A stretch of DNA of 62,327 nt from an uncultured Rhodobiaceae bacterium (GTDB taxonomy: Bacteria > Pseudomonadota > Alphaproteobacteria > RS24), in assembly GCA_937876775.1 (NCBI GenBank), contig CALEFA010000009.1:1-62327 (forward strand), written 5' to 3'. A program made the translations under genes and the position numbers. The notes below the pieces were generated by a model, which saw only the letters and a program-made list of their open reading frames with translations, did not search any database and was not told where the DNA came from. Positions 1-10,830 of this stretch are shown here, piece by piece (within the stretch, counting starts at the first letter, position 1; every line of letters starts with the position of its first letter).

Positions 1-63
1 GATCAGTTAATTTATACGGCCGAAGATTTACGCGTCGGCCTATTCAAACCAGAGCAAATGTAA
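1..63 (+). CDS. fabA: 3-hydroxydecanoyl-ACP dehydratase/isomerase FabA, C-terminal end only
   Basis: Only the last 20 codons are inside the window; the gene begins upstream. The tail reads [13 protein letters not shown] and then stops at 61-63, which matches the conserved FabA C-terminus (LIYTA-DL-VGLF in E. coli). FabA dehydrates 3-hydroxydecanoyl-ACP and isomerises trans-2- to cis-3-decenoyl-ACP, the branch point to unsaturated fatty acids. Its stop lies 19 bp before fabB, which uses the cis-3 product, so the two are almost certainly one operon. Identification rests on a short tail plus the fabB context. Confidence 0.88.
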   Translation, partial: DQLIYTAEDLRVGLFKPEQM

Positions 64-82
64 GCAATTTTCGGAGAACGTT

Positions 83-1294
83 ATGCGGCGAGTCGCCATT
101 ACCGGTATCGGTATTATTTCGAGCATTGGCAATAATGCCGCTGAAGTGTCAGCCAGTTTGCGCGAGGGGCGCTCTGGCATTAGCCGCTCTGATGAACAGG
201 TTGATTTGGGTTTTCGCAGCCAAATAGCTGGCCGCCCAAGTTTCGACATTGACGCCAATATTGATAAGCGCAATCGCCGCTTTATGGGTGATGGCGCGGC
301 ATGGAATTTTGCCGCGATGGAACAAGCCATCGCCGATGCCGGCCTGTCGCCCGATGATGTGTCCAACCCAATGACCGGACTGATTATGGGCTCCGGCGGG
401 CCGTCGACCAAAGCCTTAATTGCCGCCGCTGATACAGCCCGCAACGCCAGCCCGAAACGGGTTGGCCCGTTCGCCGTGCCAAAGTGCATGTCGTCGACCA
501 ATTCAGCCACATTGGCGACCCCGTTCGCCATTAAAGGCCTTAATTATTCCATCTCATCAGCCTGCGCCACCTCCACCCATTGCATTGGCAATGCCTCGGA
601 GATGATCCAATGGGGCAAACAAGATGTGATGTTTGCTGGTGGCGGCGAAGAATTAGACTGGGCGCTATCGGTTCTGTTCGATGCCATGGGCGCCATGTCG
701 AGCAAGTATAATGACACGCCAGCTGTCGCCAGCCGCGCCTATGACGCCAATCGTGATGGCTTTGTCATCGCAGGCGGCGCCGGTGTTGTGGTGTTGGAAG
801 AAATGGAACGGGCGAAAAAACGCGGCGCCAAAATCTATGCCGAAGTGGTCGGTTATGGCGCCACCTCGGACGGCTATGACATGGTGCAACCTTCAGGCGA
901 GGGCGCCATTCGCTGTATGCAAATGGCTATGAAAGACCTTGATTGCCCGATTGACTATATCAACCCGCATGCCACATCGACGCCCGTTGGCGACATTAAG
1001 GAAATCGAAGCGCTACGCACATTGTTTGGCGCCGACTGCCCACCAATCAGCGCCACCAAATCTTTGACCGGCCACTCGCTGGGCGCGGCCGGTGTGCAAG
1101 AAGCGATTTATTCTTTGCTGATGATGCAAGATGATTTCATTGCCGCGTCAGCGCATATTGAAACACTGGATCCAGATTTTGCCGATATGCCAATCATCCG
1201 CGAACGCCGCGATGGTGCTGGGTTGAATTGTGTGATGTCGAATAGTTTCGGCTTTGGCGGCACCAATGGCACGCTGGTGATGAAAAAGGTCTAA
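83..1294 (+). CDS. fabB: beta-ketoacyl-ACP synthase I FabB
   Basis: Condensing enzyme of type II fatty acid synthesis; it elongates cis-3-decenoyl-ACP made by FabA with malonyl-ACP, in the cytoplasm. At 403 aa it has the family length (E. coli 406). The thiolase fold has the nucleophile Cys161 in SSACATSTH, His296 in NPHATSTP, and Lys326 and His331 in [12 protein letters not shown], the C-H-K-H pattern of KAS I/II. The pairing with fabA argues for FabB rather than FabF. The ATG is preceded by GGAG 7 nt upstream. In rhizobia fabI follows fabB; here it does not, and the next gene (pnp) is on the opposite strand. Confidence 0.96.
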   Translation: MRRVAITGIGIISSIGNNAAEVSASLREGRSGISRSDEQVDLGFRSQIAGRPSFDIDANIDKRNRRFMGDGAAWNFAAMEQAIADAGLSPDDVSNPMTGLIMGSGGPSTKALIAAADTARNASPKRVGPFAVPKCMSSTNSATLATPFAIKGLNYSISSACATSTHCIGNASEMIQWGKQDVMFAGGGEELDWALSVLFDAMGAMSSKYNDTPAVASRAYDANRDGFVIAGGAGVVVLEEMERAKKRGAKIYAEVVGYGATSDGYDMVQPSGEGAIRCMQMAMKDLDCPIDYINPHATSTPVGDIKEIEALRTLFGADCPPISATKSLTGHSLGAAGVQEAIYSLLMMQDDFIAASAHIETLDPDFADMPIIRERRDGAGLNCVMSNSFGFGGTNGTLVMKKV

Positions 1295-1335
1295 CGCCAG
1301 ATTGGCTGCCGGTGCCTTTTCAAACTTGAGACAAT

Positions 1336-1368
1336 AAAAAACCGCCGCAGGCGAACCCGCGGCGGTTT
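1336..1368 (-). terminator. intrinsic terminator after pnp, weakly bidirectional
   Basis: A perfect 10-bp stem (1339-1348 with 1359-1368, containing CCGCCGC/GCGGCGG) surrounds a 10-nt loop. Read on the minus strand it is followed by a run of six T, 26 nt beyond the pnp stop, so it is a good terminator for the rpsO-pnp transcript. On the plus strand it is followed only by TTTAT, so it would serve fabB less efficiently. It is the only convergent gene junction in the window with a clear intrinsic terminator. Confidence 0.85.
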
Positions 1369-1393
1369 ATGCTCTCAGCTAAGAGAGGCGGGA

Positions 1394-3526
1394 CTATTCG
1401 TCTTCCGCTTCTTTCGCTTTCCCCTCAAGGTCTTCACCGGTTTCTTGATCGACAACTTTCATCGACAACCGCACTTTGCCGCGATCATCAAAGCCCATCA
1501 ATTTCACCTTCACTGTATCGCCTTCTTTGACGATATCATTGGTGTTCTCTACCCGACGATCCGCCAGTTGTGAAATATGCACAAGGCCATCGCGCTTGCC
1601 AAAGAAATTGACGAAAGCGCCAAAGTCCATGGTTTTCACAACAGTGCCTTCATAAATCATACCAACTTCAGGCTCGGCAACGATTGAATTAATCCAATCA
1701 AGAGCGGCACGGATGGCTTCGCCATCTGATGACGCGACTTTGATCAAACCGGTATCGCCAATATCAATTTTGGCGCCCGTTGCTTCAACGATTTCACGAA
1801 TGACTTTACCGCCTGTCCCGATGACTTCGCGGATTTTATCCTGAGGCACCTGAATGGTTTCAATCTTCGGCGCATATTCGCCCATCTCCGAACGCGCTTC
1901 GGTCAAAGACTTGGCCATTTCACCAAGAATATGAGCCCGACCGCCTTTGGCTTGGTCCAATGCAACCTGCATGATTTCTTCGGTAATACCGGTGATTTTA
2001 ATGTCCATTTGCAGCGAGGTAATGCCTGTGTCCGTACCCGCCACTTTGAAGTCCATATCACCAAGGTGATCTTCGTCGCCGAGAATGTCTGACAAGACAG
2101 CGAAACGGTCGCCTTCTTTGATCAGACCCATGGCGATACCAGCAACCGGTTTTTTCAACGGCACACCAGCATCCATCATCGCCAATGATGAACCACAAAC
2201 TGTGGCCATTGATGACGAACCATTGGACTCGGTAATTTCAGATACCAGACGCAACGTATAAGGGAACTCTTCTTTGCTCGGCAACATCGCTTTCAGCGAC
2301 CGCCAAGCCAATTTACCATGGCCGATTTCACGACGACCGGTAAAGCCAACACGACCCGTCTCACCGACTGAGTAAGGTGGGAAATTGTAATGCAGCATAA
2401 AGTTTTCGCGATAAGTGCCTTCCAAAGCGTCGACGAATTGCTCGTCATCACCAGTGCCCAATGTGGCAACCACCAAGGCCTGCGTTTCACCACGGGTGAA
2501 CAGGGCAGAACCATGGGTACGTGGCAATACGCCGGCTTCGGCAACAATCTGACGCACATCAGCAAGTCCACGACCATCGATACGTTTCGATGTGTCGAGA
2601 ATGCCACCGCGCACAATATTGCTTTCCACTGATTTAAAGGCAGATGACACCGCAATACGCTCATCAGGTGATGCGTCTTCGCTGACCAATTCTGCATTTA
2701 CTTTGTCGCGTAATTCAGCAATCGCCGCTTGGCGCGTTTGCTTGTCAGCTTGCTGATAAGCTTCTTGCAAACCAGCCTGAGCCAAATCAGCGACTTTTGC
2801 TTTCAGCTCTGAGTCATCAGATTCTGGCACCACGCGTGGCTCTTTGGCCGCTTGTTCAGCCATACGAATACACGCCTCAATCACTGGCTGGAAGCCTTTG
2901 TGGCCATGCATCACGGCACCCAACATCACATCTTCTGGCAGCTCATTAGCTTCTGACTCAACCATCAACACGGCATCATCAGTACCGGCAACCACCAGAT
3001 CCAAATCGCTTTCCGCCATTTGGTCGAGGGTTGGGTTCAGCACATATTCGCCATCGATAAAGCCGACACGTGCTGCACCAATTGGCCCTTGGAAAGGAAT
3101 GCCCGAAATCGTCAGAGCTGCTGAAACAGCAACCAAAGCAACAATATCGGCATCATTTTCAAGGTCATGGCTCATCACAGTGGCAATGACTTGGGTTTCA
3201 TTTTTGAAGCCTTTAACAAAAAGCGGGCGAATAGGACGGTCAATCAACCGTGAGACCAATGTCTCTTTTTCGCTCGGGCGCCCTTCGCGTTTGAAATAGC
3301 CGCCAGGTACTTTACCGGCTGCATAGGCTTTCTCTTGGTAATTTACTGTCAGGGGAAAGAAGTCCAACCCTGGTTTTGGACTGCGGTCAGCAACAACTGT
3401 TGCCAAAACGCTGGTTTCGCCATAGGTCGCCAAAACGGCGCCATCGGCTTGGCGTGCAATACGCCCAGTTTCTAAAACGAGCGGCCGTCCGCCCCAATCA
3501 ATTTCTTCTCGTGTAATCTTAAACAT
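1394..3526 (-). CDS. pnp: polyribonucleotide nucleotidyltransferase (PNPase)
   Basis: A phosphorolytic 3'-5' exoribonuclease that degrades mRNA and acts in the RNA degradosome. The 710-aa protein has two RNase PH-like cores with the helical linker between them, a KH domain near residues 560-600 ([11 protein letters not shown]) and a C-terminal S1 domain from about 622 ([13 protein letters not shown]). I place the start at 3526 ([13 protein letters not shown]), which matches the family N-terminus and has AGGAA 6 nt upstream; an in-frame ATG at 3565 would add 13 residues without a good ribosome site. It lies downstream of rpsO on the same strand, as in many bacteria, with a structured leader between the two. 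Confidence 0.97.
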   Translation of the reverse strand: MFKITREEIDWGGRPLVLETGRIARQADGAVLATYGETSVLATVVADRSPKPGLDFFPLTVNYQEKAYAAGKVPGGYFKREGRPSEKETLVSRLIDRPIRPLFVKGFKNETQVIATVMSHDLENDADIVALVAVSAALTISGIPFQGPIGAARVGFIDGEYVLNPTLDQMAESDLDLVVAGTDDAVLMVESEANELPEDVMLGAVMHGHKGFQPVIEACIRMAEQAAKEPRVVPESDDSELKAKVADLAQAGLQEAYQQADKQTRQAAIAELRDKVNAELVSEDASPDERIAVSSAFKSVESNIVRGGILDTSKRIDGRGLADVRQIVAEAGVLPRTHGSALFTRGETQALVVATLGTGDDEQFVDALEGTYRENFMLHYNFPPYSVGETGRVGFTGRREIGHGKLAWRSLKAMLPSKEEFPYTLRLVSEITESNGSSSMATVCGSSLAMMDAGVPLKKPVAGIAMGLIKEGDRFAVLSDILGDEDHLGDMDFKVAGTDTGITSLQMDIKITGITEEIMQVALDQAKGGRAHILGEMAKSLTEARSEMGEYAPKIETIQVPQDKIREVIGTGGKVIREIVEATGAKIDIGDTGLIKVASSDGEAIRAALDWINSIVAEPEVGMIYEGTVVKTMDFGAFVNFFGKRDGLVHISQLADRRVENTNDIVKEGDTVKVKLMGFDDRGKVRLSMKVVDQETGEDLEGKAKEAEDE

Positions 3527-3740
3527 ACGTTTTCCTATCAAGGTGCCCGCCGCCATAGTTTCCAAGCTTTGGGCACCATGCCAGAGCAGCCCAATTGCTG
3601 CCGACTGGCCATGCAGAGAATATGTCGAAAGACTAAGCCTATTCTCATAAGTTTCTGTCCCGACCCCATGCCGGTGCAGATCATATTGGGCTTAACAATA
3701 TTTGAGGGCTGGCCCCGCCAAGCGAAGCCAGCCCCAAATT
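3527..3740 (-). promoter_or_regulatory. structured rpsO-pnp intergenic leader
   Basis: On the minus strand this 214-nt gap first carries a hairpin right after rpsO (arms 3727-3734 and 3706-3713, GGGCTGGC/GCCAGCCC) without a good T-run, which looks like a 3'-end or processing hairpin. Then come three inverted repeats in the pnp leader: 3640-3646/3616-3622 (7 bp), a nested stem 3605-3609/3580-3584 with 3597-3601/3586-3590, and 3571-3577/3542-3548 (7 bp). In E. coli the pnp leader is a double-stranded RNase III target used for PNPase autoregulation; I infer a similar role here. No promoter could be called with confidence. Confidence 0.55.
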
Positions 3741-4010
3741 TTAACGCCGCAAACCAAGCCGTTTAATAATGCCTTGGTAGCGTTCCTCATCGCGTCCCTT
3801 GACATAGTCAAGCAAACGACGACGTTGGCTAACCATTTTCAAAAGACCGCGCCGCGAATGATTATCCTTGGCATGGGTTTTGAAGTGGTCGGTCAAATTG
3901 GCGATACGTTCTGTCAGAATGGCAATTTGCACTTCCGGTGAACCTGTGTCACCGGCCACAATTGCATGTTCTTTAATCAGCGCTTCTTTGCGCTCTGCTG
4001 TAATCGACAT
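3741..4010 (-). CDS. rpsO: 30S ribosomal protein S15
   Basis: Binds 16S rRNA at the three-way junction of the central domain, early in 30S assembly, and contributes to an intersubunit bridge. At 89 aa it equals E. coli S15 exactly. The family signature is clear: [36 protein letters not shown] and [23 protein letters not shown]. The start at 4010 ([11 protein letters not shown]) is 5 nt from AAGGAG; an adjacent upstream ATG is too close to that site. The gene follows truB by 28 bp and begins the rpsO-pnp unit. Confidence 0.98.
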   Translation of the reverse strand: MSITAERKEALIKEHAIVAGDTGSPEVQIAILTERIANLTDHFKTHAKDNHSRRGLLKMVSQRRRLLDYVKGRDEERYQGIIKRLGLRR

Positions 4011-4038
4011 CATAGCTCCTTCTTGGCCCGAGGCCAGA

Positions 4039-4974
4039 TTAGAGGTTGAAAACCCGCACAGGACGCAGCCCATGGGCATCGGCCTGACAAATGGCAATCG
4101 GTAAATCTGCGCAATGCACATAAACCATTTGCCCCTGATCCATCGTCTTCCCTTGCGGGTTGATGAGATGGTGCGGCGAAATCGCTTGCCCCTGCTTTAT
4201 GCGTGACGCTTGTGTGTCGTCAACGGCCAACGCCAAGATGTCGTCCAGCGCGGTCGTCAAAGGCAGCAGACAAGCGTCAAGAGCAGCCAAATCCGGCGCA
4301 CTATGGCCCAAAAGACGAAGTTTTTCCAGCCCTATTGCGTTTTTTTCGTTGAAGCCGCCAACTTGCGTCCGGCGCAGGCTGACAACATGGCCACAAGTGC
4401 CCAAAAACTGAGCCAAATCGCGGGCGAGAGAGCGTATATAGACACCTTTTCCGCATCCCACATCGAGCGTGGCATAGTCGCTCTGGCTGGCATCGACCAG
4501 CTTAATCTCGTCAATACGCACCTGACGAGCCGCCAAATCGACGGTTTCCCCAGCTCGCGCTAGGGCATAGGCGCGCTGACCATTTTTCAAAATCGCTGAG
4601 AATTGCGGCGGCACTTGCGCAATGACGCCGGTGAAATGAGCCAACGCATCGGCAATCTGCTGCGCAGTTGGCCGCTGGTCGCTGGTGGCAATCACTTGTC
4701 CTTCCAAGTCATCTGTATTGGTCGCCGCCCCCCAAGCAATGCGCACCTGATACCGCTTGGCGGCATCTTGCATAAAGCTCACCGTCTTGGTGGCTTCGCC
4801 CAAAGCAATTGGCAAAATGCCGGTCGCCAGCGGATCAAGCGTGCCGGCATGACCGGCTTTATTGGCATTAAAAAGCCGCCGGATAATGGCGACGGCAGGG
4901 GTTGAACCAAGCTCAAGCGGTTTGTCGAGATTGACCCAACCGCTAATCGCGCGACCGTTTTTGCGGCGCCCCAT
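4039..4974 (-). CDS. truB: tRNA pseudouridine-55 synthase TruB
   Basis: Makes the universal pseudouridine at position 55 in the T-loop of tRNAs. The 311-aa protein has the TruB catalytic motif [15 protein letters not shown] (the Asp is the nucleophile) near residue 45, [10 protein letters not shown], and the [11 protein letters not shown] motif in the second half. Its ATG overlaps the rbfA stop by one base (TAATG), which implies translational coupling. It is part of the nusA-infB-rbfA-truB-rpsO-pnp superoperon found in most bacteria. Confidence 0.96.
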   Translation of the reverse strand: MGRRKNGRAISGWVNLDKPLELGSTPAVAIIRRLFNANKAGHAGTLDPLATGILPIALGEATKTVSFMQDAAKRYQVRIAWGAATNTDDLEGQVIATSDQRPTAQQIADALAHFTGVIAQVPPQFSAILKNGQRAYALARAGETVDLAARQVRIDEIKLVDASQSDYATLDVGCGKGVYIRSLARDLAQFLGTCGHVVSLRRTQVGGFNEKNAIGLEKLRLLGHSAPDLAALDACLLPLTTALDDILALAVDDTQASRIKQGQAISPHHLINPQGKTMDQGQMVYVHCADLPIAICQADAHGLRPVRVFNL

Positions 4975-5432
4975 TACGCACCATCTTCAACGTCGACGGG
5001 AGTATCAGCAGCCGCATCAGCGGCGGTATCGGCAGAGGTGTCGCGGGTAACTTTTTGCGACGCCAAAAGCGCGTCCATTTTAACCGCTTGGTCGAAACTC
5101 GCATCAGCGGCGAATTTAATATCAGGCGTGAATTTCAAGCGCATGCCGGTGAGAGCGTGCTTTTTCAAACGCGGCACTTCGAGGTTTAACAAATCAACAA
5201 TCTTGTCGAGATTGTCGCCCCCAAGCGGCATAATATAGGCCGTCGCATGACGCAAATCTGGACTGATGCGCACTTCGGTGACACTAATGACCGCGCGCTT
5301 CAATATTTTGGCTTCAAAATCGCCGCGATGCAAAACCTCGCTGAGGCGATGGCGTAGCACTTCGCCGACCCGCAGCTGTCGCTGGCTCGGCGGCTTGCCC
5401 GCAATATTTTTCTTGCCAGATCCGGCGACCAT
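4974..5432 (-). CDS. rbfA: 30S ribosome-binding factor RbfA
   Basis: Late 30S assembly factor that binds near the 5' helix of 16S rRNA and is needed in the cold. The 152-aa protein has the KH-like fold with the core RQLRVGEVLRHRLSEVLHRG and VSVTEVRISPDLRHATAYIMPLGG. A short Ala/Asp-rich tail (about 15 residues) follows the conserved domain and is probably disordered. The gene begins 5 bp after infB and overlaps truB by one base. Confidence 0.94.
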   Translation of the reverse strand: MVAGSGKKNIAGKPPSQRQLRVGEVLRHRLSEVLHRGDFEAKILKRAVISVTEVRISPDLRHATAYIMPLGGDNLDKIVDLLNLEVPRLKKHALTGMRLKFTPDIKFAADASFDQAVKMDALLASQKVTRDTSADTAADAAADTPVDVEDGA

Positions 5433-5437
5433 ATCGA

Positions 5438-7930
5438 CTAGCTATCTAATGTGCGGGCGACTTCTTCGACACTGTAACATTCAATGATGTCACCGGCTTT
5501 AAGGTCTGTGTATTTCTCAAAGGCCATACCGCATTCTTGTCCGGAAGCAACCTCTTTGACCTCATCCTTAAAGCGTCGCAGAGAACTCAACTCGCCTTCA
5601 TGAATAACAATGTCGTCGCGAATGAGACGGACTTTGGCGCCACGGCGCACCAGACCTTCCAAGACCCGACAACCCGCCGCTTTGTCGCCCTTGCCAACGG
5701 CAAAGATTTCCAAAACCTCGGCCTTGCCCAGAGCTGTTTCGCGCAAATCAGGTGACAACATACCAGCCATGGCGGCTTTCAGATCATCAACCAAATCATA
5801 AATCACATTGTAATAACGAATTTCGGTGCCGGTCGCTTCGGCGGCGGCCCGGGCTTGCGCATTGGCGCGCACATTAAAGCCAACAACCACAGCATTTGAG
5901 GCTGAGGCCAGCGTAACATCGCTTTCGGTAATCGCGCCAACGCCGGTATGAACAGCGCGGGCGATGACTTCATCCGTGCCAAGTTTTTCAGCCGCTTGTG
6001 CAATCGCTTCAACCGAACCTTGCACGTCGCCTTTGACGACGAGGGTCATTTCATGAATCTCGGAGTCTTTCAGCTGTGTCATCATCTGGTCGAGCGAGGC
6101 CGCACGTGGGCCTGCCGCACTGGCGACTTCGCGTTCTTTACGGCTGCGATATTCGGCAACTTCACGAGCCCGTGCTTCATTCTCAACAACTGAGAAAATC
6201 GTGCCCGCACCCGGCGCGCCACCGGCCCCTAAAACTTCAACCGGCACAGATGGGCCAGCTTCTTTGATTTGCTCACCACGGTCATTGATCAGGGCGCGTA
6301 CGCGGCCCGACTCACTGCCGACCACAAAAATATCGCCGACCCGCAATGTACCGCGTTGCACCAGAACCGTTGCCACCGGCCCACGGCCCTTATCGAGCTT
6401 GGCCTCAATCACCACGCCTTCGGCTTCGCGATTGGCATTGGCTTTCAGTTCCATCAACTCAGCTTGCAACGCCACCGCTTCCAATAGATCGTCGAGGCCA
6501 GCACCGCTGAGCGCCGAGACTTCAATCATTTGCGTGTCGCCGCCCATTTCCTCGGAAATGATTTCATGCTGCAGCATTTCATTTTTCACCCGATTAGGAT
6601 CAGCTTCTGGCTTGTCCATTTTATTGATCGCCACAATGATCGGCGCTTCGGCGGCTTTGGCGTGGTTAATCGCCTCAATGGTTTGCGGCATCACCCCATC
6701 ATCGGCGGCCACCACCAAAATCACAATATCAGTAACCCGCGCACCCCGTGCCCGCATGGCGGTAAAGGCGGCGTGACCTGGCGTGTCGATAAAGGCAATA
6801 ACATCGCCGTTTTTGGTCGTCGTTTGATAGGCGCCAATATGCTGGGTAATGCCACCGGCTTCACCATCGGCAACCTTGGCCTGACGCAGGGCGTCGAGCA
6901 AAGATGTTTTACCGTGGTCAACGTGACCCATAACCGTTACGACCGGAGGCCGTGGCGTTTTATTTGTTTCCGCATCATCGTCACCGACAACGCCGATTTC
7001 AACATCGCTTTCCGACACGCGGCGCACTGTATGGCCAAATTCTTCGGCCACAATCTGCGCCGTATCAGCGTCGATCACATCGTTGATTTTCAACATCATG
7101 CCTTGCTGCATCAATACTTTGATGACGCCAACGGCACGCTCTGCCATGCGGTTGGCCAGCTCCTGAATGGTAATGGTTTCTGGCAATTGCACGATACGCG
7201 ATACTTTTTCGCTCGAATCTTGAGACGACGACTGGCGCTTGTCGCGCTCACGACGCCGCTTGATAGACGCCAATGAGCGCATCCGCTCTTCGTCATTCAA
7301 AGCATCGTTAATGGTCAGCTTACCGGTGCGACGGCGGCGTTCGCCGGCCCGGCGATCGGGTGGGCGTTTGGCCGCTTCCGGACGCTCTTTAACTTCTTCG
7401 CGACGCGGCGCGACAGGGCTTGCCACAGGTGCCACATCGGCTGGATTGGCCTTGTCGGCCTTCTTTTTCTCGCGCGCGAGAGCTTCTGCGCGACGCGCTT
7501 CTTCGGCTTCTTGCAGAGCACGTTCTTCGGCCAGATGGGCATCTTCTTCGGCCCGCGCTTTGGCGTCAATCTCAGCCTGTTTGGCCTCTTCAACGGCACG
7601 CACTTTGGCGTCGGCAACCGCCGCCATACGTTTTTCATGTTCAGCTTTTGACAAGCCGTCTGGAATTTTCGTCTCAACCGGTGTGGCGGCTGGCGCCGCG
7701 CTTGGTGCGGCGGCGGGAGCGGCTGGCGCTTCTTCCATTGTCTCTTGTTCTTCAGGAGCAGCCCCTGGCTTGACCATCCGTTTGCGGCGTTTTTCAACCA
7801 GCACAGATTTACTACGGCCATGCGAAAAGCTCTGGCGGACTTGGCCAGATTCAACAGTCCGTTTCAGGCTCAGGGTCTTACCGCGTTGGCCAGCGCCTTC
7901 GCTATCATCGCCTTTATCTGTATCACTCAT
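5438..7930 (-). CDS. infB: translation initiation factor IF-2
   Basis: GTPase that brings initiator fMet-tRNA to the 30S subunit and promotes subunit joining. The 830-aa protein has an N-terminal charged, Ala/Glu/Lys-rich region (about residues 50-200), an IF2-N domain near 250-310, then the G domain with GHVDHGKT (about 337), DTPGHAAF (about 381) and NKMD (about 436), followed by domains II-IV. The first ATG overlaps the ylxR stop by 4 nt (ATGA). The repetitive N-terminus makes long spurious open frames on the other strand. Confidence 0.98.
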   Translation of the reverse strand: MSDTDKGDDSEGAGQRGKTLSLKRTVESGQVRQSFSHGRSKSVLVEKRRKRMVKPGAAPEEQETMEEAPAAPAAAPSAAPAATPVETKIPDGLSKAEHEKRMAAVADAKVRAVEEAKQAEIDAKARAEEDAHLAEERALQEAEEARRAEALAREKKKADKANPADVAPVASPVAPRREEVKERPEAAKRPPDRRAGERRRRTGKLTINDALNDEERMRSLASIKRRRERDKRQSSSQDSSEKVSRIVQLPETITIQELANRMAERAVGVIKVLMQQGMMLKINDVIDADTAQIVAEEFGHTVRRVSESDVEIGVVGDDDAETNKTPRPPVVTVMGHVDHGKTSLLDALRQAKVADGEAGGITQHIGAYQTTTKNGDVIAFIDTPGHAAFTAMRARGARVTDIVILVVAADDGVMPQTIEAINHAKAAEAPIIVAINKMDKPEADPNRVKNEMLQHEIISEEMGGDTQMIEVSALSGAGLDDLLEAVALQAELMELKANANREAEGVVIEAKLDKGRGPVATVLVQRGTLRVGDIFVVGSESGRVRALINDRGEQIKEAGPSVPVEVLGAGGAPGAGTIFSVVENEARAREVAEYRSRKEREVASAAGPRAASLDQMMTQLKDSEIHEMTLVVKGDVQGSVEAIAQAAEKLGTDEVIARAVHTGVGAITESDVTLASASNAVVVGFNVRANAQARAAAEATGTEIRYYNVIYDLVDDLKAAMAGMLSPDLRETALGKAEVLEIFAVGKGDKAAGCRVLEGLVRRGAKVRLIRDDIVIHEGELSSLRRFKDEVKEVASGQECGMAFEKYTDLKAGDIIECYSVEEVARTLDS

Positions 7931-8496
7931 TCGCTCTCACTCCTGTTACCCCCATTTTGTGAACCCACATAGGCCACAAAACGGTTTGCCTGCTGTTGAA
8001 TGCGGCGCGCCCAATCTGCATCGGTAACCGCTGCGTGTATCACATTTGTGCCGCCAAAAGCCAAGCACAATTGTTCCACCGAAAATGCTTCTAGCACCAC
8101 CAAATGGCGGGCATCGGCGCGCGCAGCCATTTGCTTGCGCCCATTTTCAGCCCCGTCAGAAGCCGCCAACAGCATGGCCACCCGACGGTTTTTTAGTGCC
8201 GCATCCACTTTCGTGAACCCTAACACAATTCGTCCTGCCTTGCGGGCCAGTCCCAGAAGAGACAAAACCCGCTTCTCTAAAAGAACCGCCACTTGCGCTG
8301 CCAAATCATCGGGCACCGACAAATCGGCTTGTTCTTTTAATTGCGCCACCGCCTGATATTGGCTGATGACCCAAAACCCGTCGCCGGGTAGTTTCTCTGC
8401 CAAATCAGGTGTTACCACCCCATCTGGCGAAATAACAAAGCGCAGCATATCTGCCTCGTCGGCCTGTTGACCGGTAATCCGGCATTCCTGCTGCAT
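7927..8496 (-). CDS. YlxR/DUF448 protein fused to an L7Ae-like domain
   Basis: An RNA-binding protein of the nusA-infB operon, 189 aa. The N-terminal half is a YlxR (DUF448) domain: [33 protein letters not shown]. The second half (from about residue 75) is an L7Ae/L30e-like domain: [22 protein letters not shown] and [18 protein letters not shown]. This two-domain form is usual in Alphaproteobacteria. It ends with ATGA overlapping infB. The start at 8496 leaves a shorter N-terminus than many relatives and has only a weak ribosome site. The precise function is unknown; RNA binding linked to transcription or translation is inferred. Confidence 0.88.
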   Translation of the reverse strand: MQQECRITGQQADEADMLRFVISPDGVVTPDLAEKLPGDGFWVISQYQAVAQLKEQADLSVPDDLAAQVAVLLEKRVLSLLGLARKAGRIVLGFTKVDAALKNRRVAMLLAASDGAENGRKQMAARADARHLVVLEAFSVEQLCLAFGGTNVIHAAVTDADWARRIQQQANRFVAYVGSQNGGNRSESE

Positions 8497-8510
8497 CGCT
8501 TCACGCTGCC

Positions 8511-10151
8511 CTAAACTGCGGGCACCTCAGCTTCGGCTTCGGCTTCTTCTTCAGCCAAAAGCGCTGCTTGTTGCTCGGCCGCTTGCGCGTCCAATTCTTC
8601 CTGCGTTACCCAGCCGACTTTTACCCGCGACTGCATAATAATCGCCTCGGCTTCATCGGCGGTTATATCAAAACCGTCGAGAATGCCATCTTGGCGCACG
8701 CGTTTACGATCGACTGTTTCAAACCAACCGGTCAAATCATCGGTGACGCAACCAGCGAAATCTTCCAATGTTTTAATATCATTTTCACCCAAACGCACCA
8801 ACATAGCTGGAGTCAGGCCCTCGATTTCAGCCAAATCATCGGCCACGCCCATTTCCTTGCGTTGAGCATCAAGCGCGGCATTTTCACGGTCCAAATGATC
8901 GCGCGCACGGTTTTGAATTTCATCCGCCGTGTCATCGTCAAAGCCTTCGATATAAGTGATTTCCTCAAGCGGCACATAGGCGACTTCTTCAACTGTCGCA
9001 AAACCTTCTGAGGCCAACAATTGGGCAATCATCTCATCAACATCCAACGCTTCCATAAACAATTGTGAACGCTCGCTAAATTCGGCCTGACGACGCTCGC
9101 TTTCTTGCGCCTCGGTCATGATATCAATGTCCCAACCAGTCAATTGTGACGCCAAGCGCACATTTTGACCACGACGGCCAATGGCTAAGCTCAATTGTTC
9201 GTCCGGCACCACAACTTCAATACGCTGCACGTCTTCGTCCAACACAACTTTTGAAACTTCGGCTGGCGCCAGTGCGTTGACGATAAAGGCGGCGGCATCT
9301 GGCGACCATGGAATAATGTCGACTTTTTCGCCTTGCAACTCATTGACCACGGCTTGCACACGGCTGCCGCGCATACCAACGCAGGCACCGACCGGATCAA
9401 TGCCCGGGTCGTTGGAAATCACACCGATTTTAGCACGACTGCCCGGGTCACGGGCGACAGACCGAATTTCAATCACGCCATCATAGACTTCCGGCACTTC
9501 TTGCATGAACAATTTGGCCATAAAGGCAGGATCTGTTCGCGACAGAATGATTTGCGGGCCGCGCTGCTCGCGACGCACGTCACGAATATAAGCGCGAATA
9601 CGATCGCCCGGACGGAAAACCTCGCGTGGGATGAGATTATCGCGACGCACAACGGCTTCCCCGCGACCCAAATCGAGAACCACATTGCCATATTCAACAC
9701 GCTTCACAACGCCATTGATGATTTCGCCAACGCGATCTTTGAATTCTTCATATTGCTGCTCGCGTTCGGCTTCCCGCACGCGTTGCACAATCACTTGTTT
9801 CGCGGCCTGAGTGGCGATGCGACCAAATTCGACCGGCGGCAGTTCGTCGATAATCTCGTCACCAATCTGCGCTTCAGGGTTTTCGCGCTGGGCGATAGCA
9901 AGCGATATTTCCGTATCATCATTCTCGACCAATTCGACCACTTGAACGGCGCGCAGCAAACGTGTTTCGCCGGTTTTCGGATTGATGTCGACGCGAATAT
10001 CATTTTCCGCACCATAGCGCGCTTTCGCGGCTTTCTGGATGGCGTCAGCCATTGCCGATAAAACAATCTCGACTTCAATGCCTTTTTCGCGTGCGACGGC
10101 ATCTGCGATTTGCAGCAACTCAAGTTTATTTGCACTAATACCTGTGGCCAT
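8511..10151 (-). CDS. nusA: transcription termination/antitermination protein NusA
   Basis: RNA-polymerase-associated factor that modulates pausing, termination and rRNA antitermination. The 546-aa protein has the N-terminal RNAP-binding domain, an S1 domain (GVVKRVEYGNVVLDLG, about residues 140-200), two KH domains (IGVISNDPGIDPVGACVGMRG; LSLAIGRRGQNVRLASQL) and two C-terminal acidic helix-hairpin-helix repeats (residues about 370-500), the long form seen in Proteobacteria. It ends in an Ala/Glu tail. The ATG is preceded by AGGAG at good spacing. It lies between rimP and ylxR as in the standard operon. Confidence 0.98.
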   Translation of the reverse strand: MATGISANKLELLQIADAVAREKGIEVEIVLSAMADAIQKAAKARYGAENDIRVDINPKTGETRLLRAVQVVELVENDDTEISLAIAQRENPEAQIGDEIIDELPPVEFGRIATQAAKQVIVQRVREAEREQQYEEFKDRVGEIINGVVKRVEYGNVVLDLGRGEAVVRRDNLIPREVFRPGDRIRAYIRDVRREQRGPQIILSRTDPAFMAKLFMQEVPEVYDGVIEIRSVARDPGSRAKIGVISNDPGIDPVGACVGMRGSRVQAVVNELQGEKVDIIPWSPDAAAFIVNALAPAEVSKVVLDEDVQRIEVVVPDEQLSLAIGRRGQNVRLASQLTGWDIDIMTEAQESERRQAEFSERSQLFMEALDVDEMIAQLLASEGFATVEEVAYVPLEEITYIEGFDDDTADEIQNRARDHLDRENAALDAQRKEMGVADDLAEIEGLTPAMLVRLGENDIKTLEDFAGCVTDDLTGWFETVDRKRVRQDGILDGFDITADEAEAIIMQSRVKVGWVTQEELDAQAAEQQAALLAEEEAEAEAEVPAV

Positions 10152-10220
10152 TATGATCTCCTGCCTATGGCTGCCCTGAGGGCGGGTTATATATGCCGAA
10201 TAGTTCGGCGGTCGTTAATT

Positions 10221-10778
10221 TTACTCTGACTTCGTCGATTTCTTGCCTTTACTGGCCTTCAAAGACGCTTCAAAAGCGGCATCATCCGGCACCAATCGGG
10301 CATCAGCAACATCGGTCAACTGAAACCCTAAAACCTGCGGCGTCTCAAACCCCTTGAGCGTTATCTCAAGGCGCGCTTCGCCGTCTTCAAAACCTTCAAT
10401 CACCCCGCGAAACCGACGTTGGCCTTCAATCGCGTGCAATAGTTCAATTTTCGCTTCCTGCCCGGCCCAGCGCTCGAAATCAATCGGACGGGTCAAAGGG
10501 CGACCGGCACCGGGTGACGAGACCTCCAATGAATAGGCGGCGGTAATTGGGTTTTCGACATCCAATACCGCTGACAGGCTGCGGCTGATGGCTTCGCAAT
10601 CTTCAATGCGCAGCTCACCTTGTTCATTATCGGCCATCACTTGCATGATCATCGTCGTGCCTTCGCCGGTCATGCGAATGCGCACCAAATGAAACCCTGC
10701 GTCTTCGACTACAGGCTGAATGATGTTCAGCAAAGGCCGTGCCGGCCCCGGCGCCAATAAATGCGCAAAATCGTCCAT
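10221..10778 (-). CDS. rimP: ribosome maturation factor RimP
   Basis: Needed for 30S subunit maturation; it helps S12 assemble onto 16S rRNA. The 185-aa protein has the N-terminal alpha/beta domain (LLNIIQPVVEDAGFHLVRIRM; DCEAISRSLSAVLDVENPI; YSLEVSSPGAGRPLT) and the C-terminal SH3-like domain, then a Lys/Ser-rich tail. The start at 10778 (MDDFAHLL) has GAGG 6 nt upstream; a longer frame reaching 10880 would run through the leader hairpin and is rejected. It is the first gene of the rimP-nusA-infB unit. Confidence 0.95.
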   Translation of the reverse strand: MDDFAHLLAPGPARPLLNIIQPVVEDAGFHLVRIRMTGEGTTMIMQVMADNEQGELRIEDCEAISRSLSAVLDVENPITAAYSLEVSSPGAGRPLTRPIDFERWAGQEAKIELLHAIEGQRRFRGVIEGFEDGEARLEITLKGFETPQVLGFQLTDVADARLVPDDAAFEASLKASKGKKSTKSE

Positions 10779-10830
10779 ATCAAACCTCGAAGGCCACCTT
10801 ACGGTTGGCCACCAATTACGTTTCGGCACT

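Noticed and set aside
6530-7276. 248-aa open frame on the plus strand
   Set aside because: Antisense to the infB GTPase domain; His/Phe/Asn-rich shadow.
7239-8027. 262-aa open frame on the plus strand
   Set aside because: It is antisense to infB and ylxR, is Arg/Ser/Ala-rich and has no family motif; it arises from the repetitive infB N-terminus.
9333-10061. 242-aa open frame on the plus strand
   Set aside because: Antisense to nusA, with no ribosome site or motif.
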